Counted from the first letter of the stretch, positions 43,000 to 54,485 are shown. The stretch: DNA of 64,000 bases from Rhodocollybia butyracea (GCA_015501585.1 JADNRY010000066.1:62001-126000); one strand, 5' to 3'. Notes: generated from the sequence alone by a model not told the origin. Numbers and translations: made by a program.

Positions 43000-44370
43000 T
43001 GCCATATATAGGCAGGATCGTCCGGGATGGCTCGGAATTGGCAGTTCTGGTGCATCGGATAATATCGTACTCAGCTGCAGAAAGAAATCGAAAATATGTG
43101 GCATGGAAATAGAATGTCGCATAGACTCGAACCAGAGTTGTGATGTGAAATCACACCCTCGGCAGAGGCGGTCATCCTCCTGGCTTTACCTTGTTGGCAA
43201 GCCGAACGTCACCGTTCTGGGAAAGACGAACTCTAAGAAGCTGATTATTGAGAATGGCTGTGCTGTCGGTGTCGTTGTCATTCGCGAGGATGGGACCGAG
43301 GGCCTTACATGGCCAAGCACGAGGTCATTGTTTCCAGTGGCGTGTACGTGTCACCTAAGCTTCTGATGTTGTCAGGCATTGGGCGCCTGGGCCCCCAAGG
43401 ACGCTCATATCGTTTGGAATCGACGAGGTCATCAACTCCCCACACGTTGGCCACTACGTGCTGGCCTCGAGAAAGACGCAGCCGTCTCGGCGTACCGCTG
43501 GAAGAACATTGGCCCTTATACAAGTGGCTTACTTGAGCTAGTCGGGTTGCCCCGCATTGATTCCCTCCTTCGTGGTATCCCTGAATACGAGGCGGCGAAG
43601 GCAGCGAATGGTGGAAAAGATCCGTTCGATCCTGGGGGCCAGCCACACTTTGAGATTGACTTTGTGCCCATGTTCAGCGATGCATTCCAGTGGCACATCC
43701 CCCCAGTGGTAATTACCTTACGATCATTGTGGACTTACTTCGGCCCATGTCCAAGGCAGGAACGGTAACGCTTAAATCGACCGATCCACTGGAACAACCA
43801 AACATTAACATAAACTTCTCTGCTGAGCATTTGGATATCGTAGCGTTGCGTGAAGGGGTACGCTTCGTAGATGATATCGTGATGAATGGCGACGGCATGA
43901 AGGATATCATCAAAGAGGACTACCCCTGGCCAATGCCTAGAACATCGGACGAGGCAATGAATAAGATGATCCTGGAGCGGTCACAGACTGGATTCCGCAA
44001 GTCGACAAGCCTTTTTCCTTGTAAGTCTGCTGATACCTTTTTAGATCCCTGTGGCACTACCCGTATGGGTAAGGACATTGAGCAGGGCGTTGTCGATGGT
44101 AACTTGCGAGTTCATGGTGTTCATAATTTGCGGGACATTGACGCCTGGGTCATCCCTGTCCTGTCATTCCTGACTGCCGCCGAAACTCTGTTTATATGAT
44201 CGCGGAAAAGGTGAGCTCTTGGTTGACATGATAGAAAGACTTGCTGATAATAGCGACGAACAGGACGCAGACATGATCTCCAGAATTGTATGCCTAAGGT
44301 GGATATTTGATGTCCCTATTGTTGTCTTTTGGCTCTCGATTCTCCTGTATCATTGTATTTATACCTGAGA
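43000..44370 (+). pseudogene. Decayed GMC oxidoreductase
   Basis: Family blocks appear in order but in different frames: KPNVTVL..LIIENGCAVGVVV (43195-43285), AKHEVIVSSGVYVSPKLLMLSGIG (43312-43385), INSPHVGHYVLASRKTQ (near 43430-43480), then PCGTTRMG..GVVDGNLRVHG..NLRDIDAWVIPV (44045-44165) and VYMIAEKDADMIS (44185-44285, over a plausible intron). At least four frame changes separate them. The N-terminal FAD-binding GxGxxG part is missing; the poly(T)/poly(A) tracts lie where it would be. Live GMC enzymes are flavin-dependent alcohol or sugar oxidases and dehydrogenases. This copy should not make one. Confidence 0.85.
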
Positions 44371-44974
44371 GCCGCCTGACTTGACTGCGAGCTGAATTAA
44401 CTCTTCCATGGAACGCCTCCTCTTTTCTGCAACCAATGTCTATCAGAATATTTTTTTTTTGCTATACACATACTGTTTGTATTTACCGTCCCATGTTCTC
44501 GATCATTCAAGTCGAACCGCTGCAGATGAAACGGCGAAAGAGCGAAAGCCCCACTATACAGTAAGTGCCGAAATCTCGAAAGTGCTCCAGTGAAACATAA
44601 AATGTTTCTTGAGTAAGTATCAGCAACTCACTTTATTTTAACAGCCAAACAAGCTGGATTCGAACCAAGTACTAGTACCGACAACAACTCTTTCTCATCG
44701 GAATTAACGAATCCCCAGTCTCGCGATGAAAAAAGGGATAGAATGTGTTTTTGGTTGTAGCTTTCACCCATTTTTTTTTCGATCTTTGCCATCCATTATT
44801 GAATACACCTTCCGTACATTTTCAGTTTCTGCATTGTTTCGCTTTACGCTTTACTCAATATTGGCGCCCTGATGCAGTACTTCCAAATCCGGAAGCGAGC
44901 GGACGCTTTGACTGTTTTGTGTTGTCTTTACTAAATTGAACCCAGGCATGGAGAAAGCTAGTCTAACTATATAC
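44371..44974. other. Spacer without a supported gene
   Basis: Flank between the GMC pseudogene and the NOP4 3' end. A T-arm-like stretch near 44646-44672 was considered and rejected as a tRNA. Confidence 0.4.
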
Positions 44975-47900
44975 TTAGTGTTTCTTCCCTACTTTACGCT
45001 CTTTCCGTTTCCTGCCAATCACGAAACCAAGGCCTTGACCAGGCTTTGGTTTCACATCGTCCCCACCAGCTTTGACTCTTACTACTGCCGAGTTTTTGTT
45101 TCTTCTTCGGAGAGGGTTCCTCTGGTTTTGTAAGAGTGAGCTTTTCACGAGGTGCAACTTTCTGCGGGGGACCAGCCTGTGCGTTCATTGCGTCAGCGGC
45201 ATCCCAATCATTGAAATGAAATTCGAATACCTTTCTCCTTTCTTCCTGTTGAGTCTGTCGTCGTTTCACCACCTGAACGTTCTCAATGGAAAATTCCACG
45301 ACGAGCGTGCCTTTGCTCTTTTTCGGCACGTCTTTTGCAATCTCGTCCTCGATCTTCTTGAGCCTCGTCGCGTCCTTGTCTGGTTTCAACTTTTCAGCTT
45401 TCAACAGATGAGCCAACTCTTCTTTCCACCACTCCTCTAGAAGATCTCCAATATCCGAGTTATTATTAGCCCATCGTAGGACACGGAGAGCGTCCGCGTG
45501 GGTGTGCATTTCGACGAATCCGTAACCTTTGCTTCTGCCCTTGCCAGTGATTGGATCGACGCGCTCCTGTTGACGAACAAGTTTGGCTTGTTGAACTGCT
45601 GATTTCCGAAACTGGCCTTTTTTCGTGGCCTTTTCGCCCTTACCAGTGGGTTGCTCCTGCTCAGCATCAGGGTCAGGTTCAACGTGCGTTTCATCTGGGG
45701 TTAGTCCCGTCCGTTCGCCTTTTTTAACTTCGGCCTTGAAGGCTTTCACAGCATGAACGGAGAGGCGCCGAAGCATTCGTTCAGTGACGAAAACAGGAAT
45801 CTGCCGGATGCTGAGACGGGTCTTGGATATATAGAGGGAAGGGTTGGATTTGAGGAGTGCCTTTCTTGCACTGAAAGAAGATGCACGTCGCTCGAGTTCT
45901 GCAGGTGAGAGCGTTGCAGCGGCAGGTGCATTTGGTAAAATTACTACAATGCAACCTTTGTGAATATAGACCACAAATAGGACAGATTTGACCCACCTCC
46001 TTCACGAAGAAGATACATATTGCGCTTGTCAGCCTTTTCTCTGCGCCTCTCGCCCTCCTCCTTCAATCTCCCAGCCTGATCACGCGTCACAGCGCGCACA
46101 ACGTCAAGAGTCCTTCCTTGCAGGACGAGGCTACGAGCAAGACTTGAAGAAGGATCGGGTGTCAAGATTGACGGTAGTTTGAAGGGATTTGGGATGGGCT
46201 GGGAATAAAATGAGCATGGAACGCAACATTAACCACTTCACTTACCGCCTCGTTCAACCCGGTTTCGGAACGTAAGAGGTCACTTTGTTCAATGACTTTA
46301 TCAGCGTCATCTTTATTCCAAAAACAAGCAAATCCAGTTCCTCTAGAACGGCCCGTCTCTAGGTCCATGGTTATTCGAGCATATCGTAGTGGACCAAAGG
46401 CTCGAAATCTGATCCAGAAATCAGTAATACGATAAAACAAAAATAAATGACCACGCACAGTGATCGCAATTCATCATCGGTCGCTGTAAAGGGAACGTTT
46501 CTGACGAACAAAGTAGTACCGGCTTCAGGAGCAGGAAGTTGTGGTTTAACGGGGACCTCTGAATCGTTGTCGCTTTCATCAGCATCGGAACCACTCTGGT
46601 CCGATCCAGACTCAGAATCGTCTCCATCGTGAAGGCCAACACCTTCGTCGTTTTCATCTTCCGATTCACCAGAAGCATCATCTGAACCACTCTCACTCTC
46701 TGACCCAGCATCTCCATATTGACATCCTCATCCTCAACCACAATCTTGGCCTTTTCTTCCTCCCATCTGTCCTTGCTAAGGGCCCAATCAACAGCTATCG
46801 TTCTCTCGTCACTACGGTCATCCTCTTCTTCGTCCCCATCGGCTTCCGCCTCGACTTCTTGCTCAGCCTTCTCCTTCTTCATCCCCTCCTTCATCTTCTT
46901 TTCTATCCGTCTCTGCTTTTTCCTTTTCTGCTTATCGCCAATCATATTTTCTGCCATCCCTGCGCGAAGCACTTTTCCATTGCAGCCCTCCATCCCTCTT
47001 TCAGCGTCTTTCTTGCTCATCATCCAGACGAAAGCGAATCCTCTAGTCCTAGTATTTTTGGAAGGGTCGACTGCTTCTTCGTCGGTTCTCTTTTCTGCAG
47101 GGATATGTACAGAGTATATCGGTCCATACGGGAGGAAGAGGGCACGGAGGTCCTGTTCTGTGGTGTTGAATGGAATATTTCGGATGATCAATCGGGCGGC
47201 GTGACTAGGAGCAGCAGATGACTCTTTTTGACCAGAAGGTTTTTGTAGATTGTCGAGCCGTTTTTTGAGTCCGACCGAGAGTAAATTTCCTTTGAAAACA
47301 TGCGCATGAAGCTTGTTCACAGCATCTAGGGCATTTTGCGGAGTACTGAAAACAACATGTGCTGCGCGAAGGCATAAGAATCAGCCATGCAGGATCGAAA
47401 GTAAACGCACCTGTATCAGGCTGTCCCGAGACTTGAACCGGCCAGTCAACTTTTTCAGCACCCTGGTATTTTCTAAACTTTTTCCAAAGAACTTTCGAAT
47501 CGATATTTGACGCTATTCCTGACACAATAACTGTACGGATCGCAAGAGGGTCATTAGTAGCTTTGGGATAGTGCGGTCGGGGAGGAGGTATAGGTTTCGA
47601 TTCTTTTTTCGTTTTGTCGCCTTTCTCCTTAGGCTACCAAAAAATTACAAGACAGTTACAACGACTGTGTAGAGTTCGCACCTTGCTATCTGCCCATTGT
47701 ACACGGAGATTCCGTCCAACCAAATTCAATCCATCTGTGGATATTTTATCGAACGCAGCTTGAGCATCCTCTTTTATGGAGAATGACACATATCCTACGC
47801 CTTTAGAGACTCCGGTACCTGTTTCTGTGACGACGAATGCTGAGCGCACAGGAGCAATATCAGAGAAGAGAGTCTGAAGGTCGGTAGAAGTCGCGGTATA

Positions 47901-48034
47901 AGGTAAATTGGAAACGAAGAGCGTAGAACTGGAAGCTAGATCAAAGACGAGAGGACGAAAATAGATAGTAGTACTTGCCCGTGTTGCTTCTCCTCGTCTG
48001 TTTCTCTCTCCTTTCTCTTTCCGAGAGAACTCAT
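44975..48034 (-). CDS. NOP4: Nop4/RBM28-type nucleolar RNA-binding protein, four RRMs, with two apparent frame breaks
   Basis: RRM1 (TLFVSNLPYTAT, SKGVGYVSF), RRM2, RRM3 (RLIIRNIPFNTTEQDL, TRGFAFVWM, then TIAVDWALSKDRWEEEK, a family hallmark) and RRM4 (TLFVRNVPFTATDDEL, GRSRGTGFACFW) occur in order, followed by a basic C-terminus. Nop4 is needed for 60S ribosome subunit assembly in yeast. Start is ATG 48034 (MSSLGKRKERNRR). Two breaks are visible. Near 46711 the acidic linker continues only in another frame (DAGSESESGSDD), as if one G were missing from GAGGAT. Near 45090 the frame must change again to reach GFVIGRKRKERK at the end (stop at 44975). The gene is otherwise intact. Confidence 0.85.
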
Positions 48035-48651
48035 GAAAAAGTTTGAATAAGCGCGCTAAATAAGCGCCAAATCTACTGTTCCGGACCGCGTCGGAAACTT
48101 TTCCTTCCTTTCTTCCTACCCGTCTTCTCTCGTGTCTTCTCCAGAGGTAGATAAATCGGAGAGTTCTGGAAAGTAATCCAGCCTATATATAATTACTGAA
48201 AGTACTGAAGTTGAAGCTTTGAAGCTTGAAATACTGAAGTACTGCAATCAATCACACTCCTTTTTTCCCCTTCGTTCATGAGCTACCGTTCGCCCTCACC
48301 GCTCTCATCTATGATATCATCGTAAACCTGGGGTTTGCAAGGGTGATTCCGGTTATTTCTTACTTGCTGAAGGTTTGAAATTTGAAAGCTCAACGCGTCA
48401 ACGCGTCAACGTTTCAAATTTCAACGTCAATGTAGGCTTTCGGATGACTCGTCATCGACGCGTCGGCGACTGGTCTAGATCTTTTGACGTCACGTCTCAC
48501 CTCTGCAAGAATCTCCTCAGCAAACTCTCCTCTCTTTCTGCCACTCTGCTCCATACAGTCTGACGTCGTCTTCTACTACTAGATTTACTCTTCAACAACG
48601 TACGTACGGTCTTTTGCAATCAAGCCTTGTTGAAGACTTTGTCTATAGATC
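48035..48651. promoter_or_regulatory. Divergent promoter of NOP4 and the orphan gene, with ACGCGT boxes, CRE and an inverted repeat
   Basis: Two ACGCGT copies in tandem (48393-48398, 48401-48406) lie in the 24-nt loop of a perfect 13-bp inverted repeat (TTGAAATTTGAAA at 48375-48387, its complement at 48412-48424). A third ACGCGT is at 48458-48463 and a palindromic CRE, TGACGTCA, at 48485-48492. MBF-type and ATF/CREB-type factors bind such cores in fungi; function here is inferred. Confidence 0.45.
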
Positions 48652-49453
48652 ATGCGACTTAGGATTTTATCTTCGCTCGTATTCTCGACGTTTGTTTTCG
48701 GATGTGTCGACGCTCTCGTATATCCCATATTTCCTCGCGCCTCTCACAATCCTTGGTTGCAAATTATTTACCAGTTCTCTCTTATGGCTGCTGCGCACAT
48801 CCTTCGCGATCTATCAAGCTTCATCCTGCATACCATTTGGATACGTATCTTTGCTGGAAAAGGTCGCGACGCGCTTCCGTGCCCTTCACTTTTGGACAGA
48901 TATTGCGAAGTATTCATTATTCTCTTTAATAACGCCTCTCTTGACTACGACGCCTTTCTGGCTTCAAGAGATCGCGTGGGCAAGCTCATTCAACGCTCTT
49001 CCATATCAGCCGAAGACGCACACGCTATCAATCAAGCTATCACAATTATAGAGGAAGACCAGCAAGAGCTGCTTAACGATGAGGTTTGTTTTCCATTTCT
49101 ATCTATAACATCCATCGCCTGCTAACGCTCAGTTCTTTAGAACACAGAAGGGGGATGTATGGCGCTCCTCAGTGAGATCGACCGTTGGGGTAAAGTATGT
49201 AAGAATCATCTTTTCCACTTTTTGGCTGAACTCCATTGTCCAGTATATAATGGTCACTACCATTCAACGTCACGACATCGACTCAAACAAGACACAACGC
49301 CAAGCTTTCTACGACCTTCAAACCCTCCTCAAAACATTCTTCACCGAACCTCGAAGTACATATAGCTGCTATATTCTCTTGCTTCTTTTAACTTGTGGTT
49401 TTATAGATGAGGACTACTATGCTTCAATTGGGATTAGATACTTAATAAAGTAA
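48652..49453 (+). CDS. Orphan protein with N-terminal signal-peptide-like segment
   Basis: Four exons (48652-49083, 49141-49194, 49244-49355, 49407-49453) with GT-AG introns join to 214 residues. The N-terminus (MRLRILSSLVFSTFVFGCVDA) looks like a cleavable signal, and a second hydrophobic region follows (WLQIIYQFSLMAAAHIL). The rest is mostly helical and charged (SAEDAHAINQAITIIEEDQQELLNDE). I do not recognise the family. A secreted or membrane role is inferred only from the N-terminus. The gene sits between NOP4 and a decayed NOP4 fragment and is divergent from NOP4. Confidence 0.6.
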
Positions 49454-50294
49454 GCATTCATATCGGCCTTTCTGAACCTTTTTTGTTCAATCTCTATACC
49501 TAGAAGGGCTGACCGGTAAACAAACCAGCCAATTGATGTCGTTGGCACCCGGTTTTCATCGCTGAAAGCTTTCGCACTCATATTGGACGATATGCCTGAA
49601 ATAGCTACCGCTGTACATACTACAGATTTAATGTGGTCAAGAGGTGTATAGGTTTTGTTCTCCATTTTGTTGAGTTTATCAGCTCATCGTACATACTGGA
49701 GATTTCGTCCAACCAAAGTTCGATCCATTGAGATATTTTGTTTTGACCATCCTCTTTTGAGTATGGAGATACGGTGACTCCAGTGCCTGTTTCTGGCACA
49801 ACAAATGTTGCGCAAGAGCTGAGCAATATCAGAGAGAGTCTGAAGGTCGACAGAATTTGCGCTGTAAGCCTCGGGGTAAATTGCACATGAGGAGCAAGCT
49901 CATTCCCGACAGCCATATTCCTTAGGTAGGACAGTGATTACTTGTGCGCAGGTGCTGATGATACATCGATCAAGAGGAAGCAGGTAAAAGGCCGTTGACA
50001 CGCTTGAGAACACTGACAGAGGAGGTTGATGGAGTTGAGGAAGAGACCCAATATCCTTCGCTCCAATCCACGCTTCGTCATATATTTTCCTTTGCTCAGA
50101 AAGACGACCATGTTGCTGAGAAGAATCGAATACGTTTCCGTTCTGGTGAAAGTCAAAGAAAGAAAGCACCCGTGAGAAATGTTCGTGGTTTAGGCGCACG
50201 AAAAAAAGGCGCCAGTCGCTAGGCACTCGTCTTCTCCGAAAATAGATGAAATGACGGGAGATGGTGCGACTGACTTTGAACTTTTACCACCACA
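49454..50294. other. Spacer holding a NOP4-derived fragment
   Basis: Apart from the NOP4 RRM1 remnant (49686-49890) I see nothing coding. The right end is the promoter of the aldo-keto reductase gene. Confidence 0.4.
49686..49890 (-). pseudogene. Decayed partial copy of the NOP4 RRM1 exon
   Basis: This matches the NOP4 exon at about 47697-47930 on the same strand. Shared blocks include GGAGAT-TCGTCCAACCAAA, CATCCTCTTTT, CCTGTTTCTG and AGTCTGAAGGTCG. On the minus strand both encode FVV-ETGTGV and KEDGQ/KEDAQ. The copy has small indels, and the stretch coding the RNP1 motif SKGVGYVSF is largely lost. It is a non-functional remnant of a local duplication. Confidence 0.8.
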
Positions 50295-51617
50295 ATGCCT
50301 TGGGATCCTGTCAAACTCAACTCGGGCCATGAAATGCCCACTATCGCTTTCGGGACATGGAAATTAGGAAATGGAGATGGTCCTATCAGCCAAGTCGACC
50401 AGGCTATCAACGTTGGATTCAGTCATATTGGTAACTCGCTCCATCCATAAAACATGTCTCATGCCTCAGACTGTCGCCTCAGATACCGCCCAAGCTTACA
50501 GAAATGAAGCAGAGGCTGGTAAAGCCATACAAGAAAGCGGCTTGGGACGCTCTGATGTCTTCATTACCACAAAGTACTCTGGGTCGAACGGTCTCGACAT
50601 CAAGACCTCTATCAACAATAGTCTTCATAACGTATGTCCTCTTCAATGTCCAGCGCGACCCCACTCTTATAATACTAGCTCGGCGTCAGTTATATCGACC
50701 TCTATCTGATCCATTCTCCCACCCTTGCTGTTCCTGACATTCCGACTGCCTGGAGAGAAATGGAAGCTATCAAGGAGCAAGGGCTCGTCAAGTAAGATGG
50801 GCTAACTGAATATCTCTACGCAGATCACTAACGTGCCTACTACCATACAGGAGCATTGGCGTCAGTAACTTTGGTGTTAAAGATTTAAGTATTCTCTTAG
50901 ACTCCGCCAAAGTCCCCCCGGCTGCCAATCAGGTTATTGTTATTTCTCACTTCACACAGTGCGTATATAAATATACTGACCAGTTACCTTCGTCCATCAC
51001 AGATTCTCCTTCACCCCTATGTCTATGCCGCACAAGCTCCAATAATAAGTTTCGCCCAAGAGCACAACATTGTGATTGAAGCTTATAGTGCTTTGATGTG
51101 CGCACCGTCATTCAAATCTCCCTAGTTTTGTTATTAAATATCCAATAGTCCTCTCACCTCACGCCCAGGTGGTCCAGTGGATCGGCCAGTGAACGAAATC
51201 TCTGAAAGACTCAATGTTGCCCCGGAGCAGGTTCTTCTAGCTTGGGTAAAATCTAAAGGAGCAGTTGCCGTCACGTATGCCCCTCTATGCAGACTCCACC
51301 ATACCCGTACTGACTTCTGAACAGGACAAGCTCAAAGCAAGATAGACTTGAACGATATCTTGCAGCTGGAGACATATGTGCGTCCCCTTCTTTTCATTGA
51401 TCTGCGAATCAACCTGAATTCCTTTTATTTAGCTTTGACCAACGAAGATATTGCTGCCATTGACGCCGCAGGTGCTAAAGGCGTAGGTTTAAACCAGTAC
51501 TGGAATGTCAAATCGGTGCTCATATTTGCTACTTTTTTGATCCTTGCTCTGGTTGGACTTAATATGATCCTTCGTCGACGAAGGCCTAAAGCGCACCGTT
51601 ACCATGCCATTGAGTAA
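50295..51617 (+). CDS. Aldo-keto reductase with C-terminal membrane anchor
   Basis: [22 protein letters not shown] begins a typical AKR barrel. The catalytic tetrad is visible: Asp and Tyr in DTAQAYRNE, Lys in TTKYSG, His in YLIHSP. Further motifs are SIGVSNFGV and the nucleotide-binding TSSKQDRL. AKRs reduce carbonyls with NADPH. Unusually, after the barrel a hydrophobic helix ([20 protein letters not shown]) and a basic RRRRPK end the protein, like a tail anchor facing the cytosol. About seven short introns join in phase. The gene is convergent with the AGC kinase gene, only 53 bp apart. Confidence 0.9.
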
Positions 51618-51670
51618 ATACAGCACCTACCTACGTCAATTCGATCTATGTACTAGTACAAGTAAAATTA

Positions 51671-54375
51671 TTATAACAATTGCTGAAATCGTCCCAGTCG
51701 TCTTTCCAGCGTAGATATCTCCTCCATCATTACCGCATGCTTGACCTCGAGCTCATCCAAAGTCTCATGTGCAAATGAGACCCCACTACCATCTTCATCA
51801 ACGCTACTCTGCACACCCCGATGCGACCCACCAGAAGCAGACCTATTCCGACCAGAGGAACTCAACATTGCGGTAGAAGGTGTTCCCGAAAGACGCTGCG
51901 AAAATGTAGTCGTGAGCGTCGGAGTTCCACTCCGCTTTGACATCATGCTCATCATGCTCATGGCGGATCCAGGACGTGGAGTGGGGCTCGGACTTGGTGG
52001 TGCTTCAGACCCAGTGTCCATGGATGTATCTTCTTCAGTATCAGTCCCCGTCGTCAACCCATCTCCGGAATCAGAACCGCTACTGGCACCAAAAAACTTC
52101 CCAATCCCACTGGACTGCCCACTAGCACTCGGATCGTTTCCGTTTCTTGGATACTGCACAGAAGGGTATTCAAAACGAGGAGCATCCACCTCAGGAACGA
52201 ACCGTAATTCCTTCCTAATAGTTCCGGTCCCTCCAGAACGACCTATCGAAGACTTGGTGCCATTCCCGAAAGAGTTTAGGATTCGCGGTTTACGCCCGCT
52301 TTCAAGAACCCTTTTGCGAGCGCTCATCCCAACACAGTCGACGAGCTGCTTCATGGCTTCCCTATCTGAAACCGCTCTTCTAGTAATTGAGCGCCTGATT
52401 GTACTGCCTATCCCGCGTGGAAGCGTTTGGGCATGGTAGGGCGTCGCGGGGTCGGAATCTCGAATCGGTGTTCTGAAAGCATGGATATTGGCGGGCTGGG
52501 AAGGTGTTGAGTGGGATATTCTATGATCAGGAAGACTCTGGACTTGGGGTGTTGGAGTGAGCCAGGCGGAGGGAATGCGGAGAGGACGTGGAGTGTCGAA
52601 ATTGGGCAAAGCTGCAGGCGACAGTCTAGCATAAGTAGGTTGCTCCGGTTGGGAGTTTTCCTCCATGTGAACTTCAGGAAACACATCTTTTGTCGGACCC
52701 CAAGAAAAGCCGATGAAAGCCGTAGCGCTAGTACTTTGAGACAAGGAACTGGGGATCTTTGGCGTTTCATGTAGGATAGACAGACCCGGGGACGAAGTCG
52801 CCGCCGAAGACTGAAACAAAGCGGAGAACGCGAAAGGCTGTGAAAACTCCTCTGATCGTTCGGTGGCGTTGGGTTTTGCTTCGGGAGAAGAGTAACTGAA
52901 CTGTGGGAGATGGAGTTGTGAGGGTTTGCTTCCTGTCGAAAATGAGAACGCTGCTCAGAAAAGAGGGAAGAAAACGTACGTTCATGTATATTAGCCCAAT
53001 CTATACCATGAAAGAACGGATGGTTGGTGATTTCTGCAAAACTTCGTCTCCCCAGCCGAAATTCAGCATCAGTAAGTAGCCTGCATTACCGGTTAAGATG
53101 CGACATGATTTAAAAGTTGGGAGAGACGCACCCTCGAAGAAAATCTTGATAGTCTACAGATATAGATACATTGATATTAAACTTGAGATTTTTCTAAGGA
53201 AAGATTAGACGGTTCTAAAAGGAGGCAGATGTGTATACTTACCCGATGCTCCATGATTTTAAAGTATGTTCGCCTAATGTCTTCCGCAAAGAATGGTGCT
53301 ACACCGTATGCCATTTCGTACAACATTGCTCCCAGACTCCACCAGTCCGTTTCTACGCCATAAACTTCGTCCTCATTAACAAATACAGGGTCTTGACTGT
53401 CTTCGATCTCCAAAGCTACGAGAGCCTGCTCGTGTGCCTTTAAAATTTCCGGGGATATATAATCGCAGGTTCCGCAAGGTACAAGACAGTATTGCTTTGA
53501 TACCAGCCGACTTCCGTCTCGAGCTGGAGGTTGTAAAGGGGCTGCAGAGCCAAAATCTATCAAGAGAATGTGGGCAGTTGGTGTTATCACAAAGTTGTGC
53601 GGTTTGATATCGCTGGGTAAAAAAATCAGTCTGACGTCTTGGTAGAGAACAAATTAAGATGCACCGATGAACGAAATCCTGACTATGACACCAGTCGATT
53701 GCACTGACAATCTGCGGCGCCCACCATCTGAGATCTTCTTCAGATATCCTCCCAGCAAGTGGACTTGACTCGAGCACGTCCCAAAGAGTCCCCCCTTCGG
53801 CATAATCCATGACAAGATTAAGGTGTGTGGGGGTATGAAATGCACACAGCAGGTGCGGAGCCCAGCAAGTCTTGGTCCGCAACGCTTTCAAAAGGATATC
53901 GCGTTCGAATTGAGGTGAACATTGCTAGCTGAGATTAGATAATTATATATAAAAATGGTCGAGCCGACTCACTTCGCGAGTGCGCAGCGCAAACTTTTTC
54001 TCAACTGATTTCCGAATATAGACGTGGCTATCCAGTCGGCATGTCACGACGTCAATCTACAAACATTTAGCACAGGTATGTGCTATAGCTGGATAACTGC
54101 TCACTACTCCGAATTGACCGTATTCTAATGTGCCCAAGGCTTGCAAATCACGGTCCTGAAATCGTAATGTGTCGATTTCAACGGTCCTGGCTGAGAGATA
54201 TAGAAATTAGCTCGCGGTAGAGCTGAATCCAGCAAAGAAAAGAAAATTGACCAGTCTTGCCAATGACTTGCTGGCCGTGCATGAGGCGATCAAGAGCCAA
54301 TCCAAATTCATCTTCGTCGTCCTCTTTCAGTAGCTCTTGAAGGCGCGTCTTTCGTTGGATCCAGGAGAGAGACAT
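51671..54375 (-). CDS. AGC-type serine/threonine protein kinase with long disordered tail
   Basis: Start [19 protein letters not shown] at 54375. Kinase motifs in order: Lys of [14 protein letters not shown] (beta-3), [33 protein letters not shown] (catalytic loop), LLIDFGSA (DFG), [11 protein letters not shown] (activation segment with SPE), [14 protein letters not shown]. The order and spacing resemble DMPK/NDR/ROCK-like AGC kinases. After the kinase core a family-like extension (HPFFHGIDW) leads to about 400 Ser/Thr/Pro-rich residues and a short C-terminal coiled coil ([25 protein letters not shown]). It should be active; substrates are unknown. Confidence 0.88.
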
Positions 54376-54456
54376 GCATGCTCAAGTAGCCCCAGAAGAA
54401 AAAAACGAAAAAAAGATAAAACAGCAAGCTTGAGCGCGACGGAAACACAACTGTGC

Positions 54457-54485
54457 CACGTGAACGCCTTGGCGGTGTGACGTCA
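54457..54485. promoter_or_regulatory. E-box and CRE in the short divergent promoter of the AGC kinase and Vip1-like genes
   Basis: CACGTG (54457-54462) and the perfect palindrome TGACGTCA (54478-54485) lie in the 173-bp spacer between two divergent starts. ATF/CREB-type bZIP factors bind TGACGTCA in fungi. Both genes could share this control (inference). Confidence 0.4.

Noticed and set aside
44640..44720. T-arm-like sequence (GGTTCGAATCC on the minus strand) suggesting a second tRNA
   Set aside because: No matching 5' acceptor strand, D arm or anticodon stem could be found upstream, and the T stem has mismatches.
46719..47221. Long plus-strand ORFs opposite NOP4
   Set aside because: Their Ser/Leu-rich sequence mirrors the Lys/Glu-rich NOP4 coding strand; they are antisense shadows.
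51741..52439. 232-codon plus-strand ORF opposite the AGC kinase tail
   Set aside because: It is antisense to a Ser/Pro-rich coding exon, with no motif or promoter.
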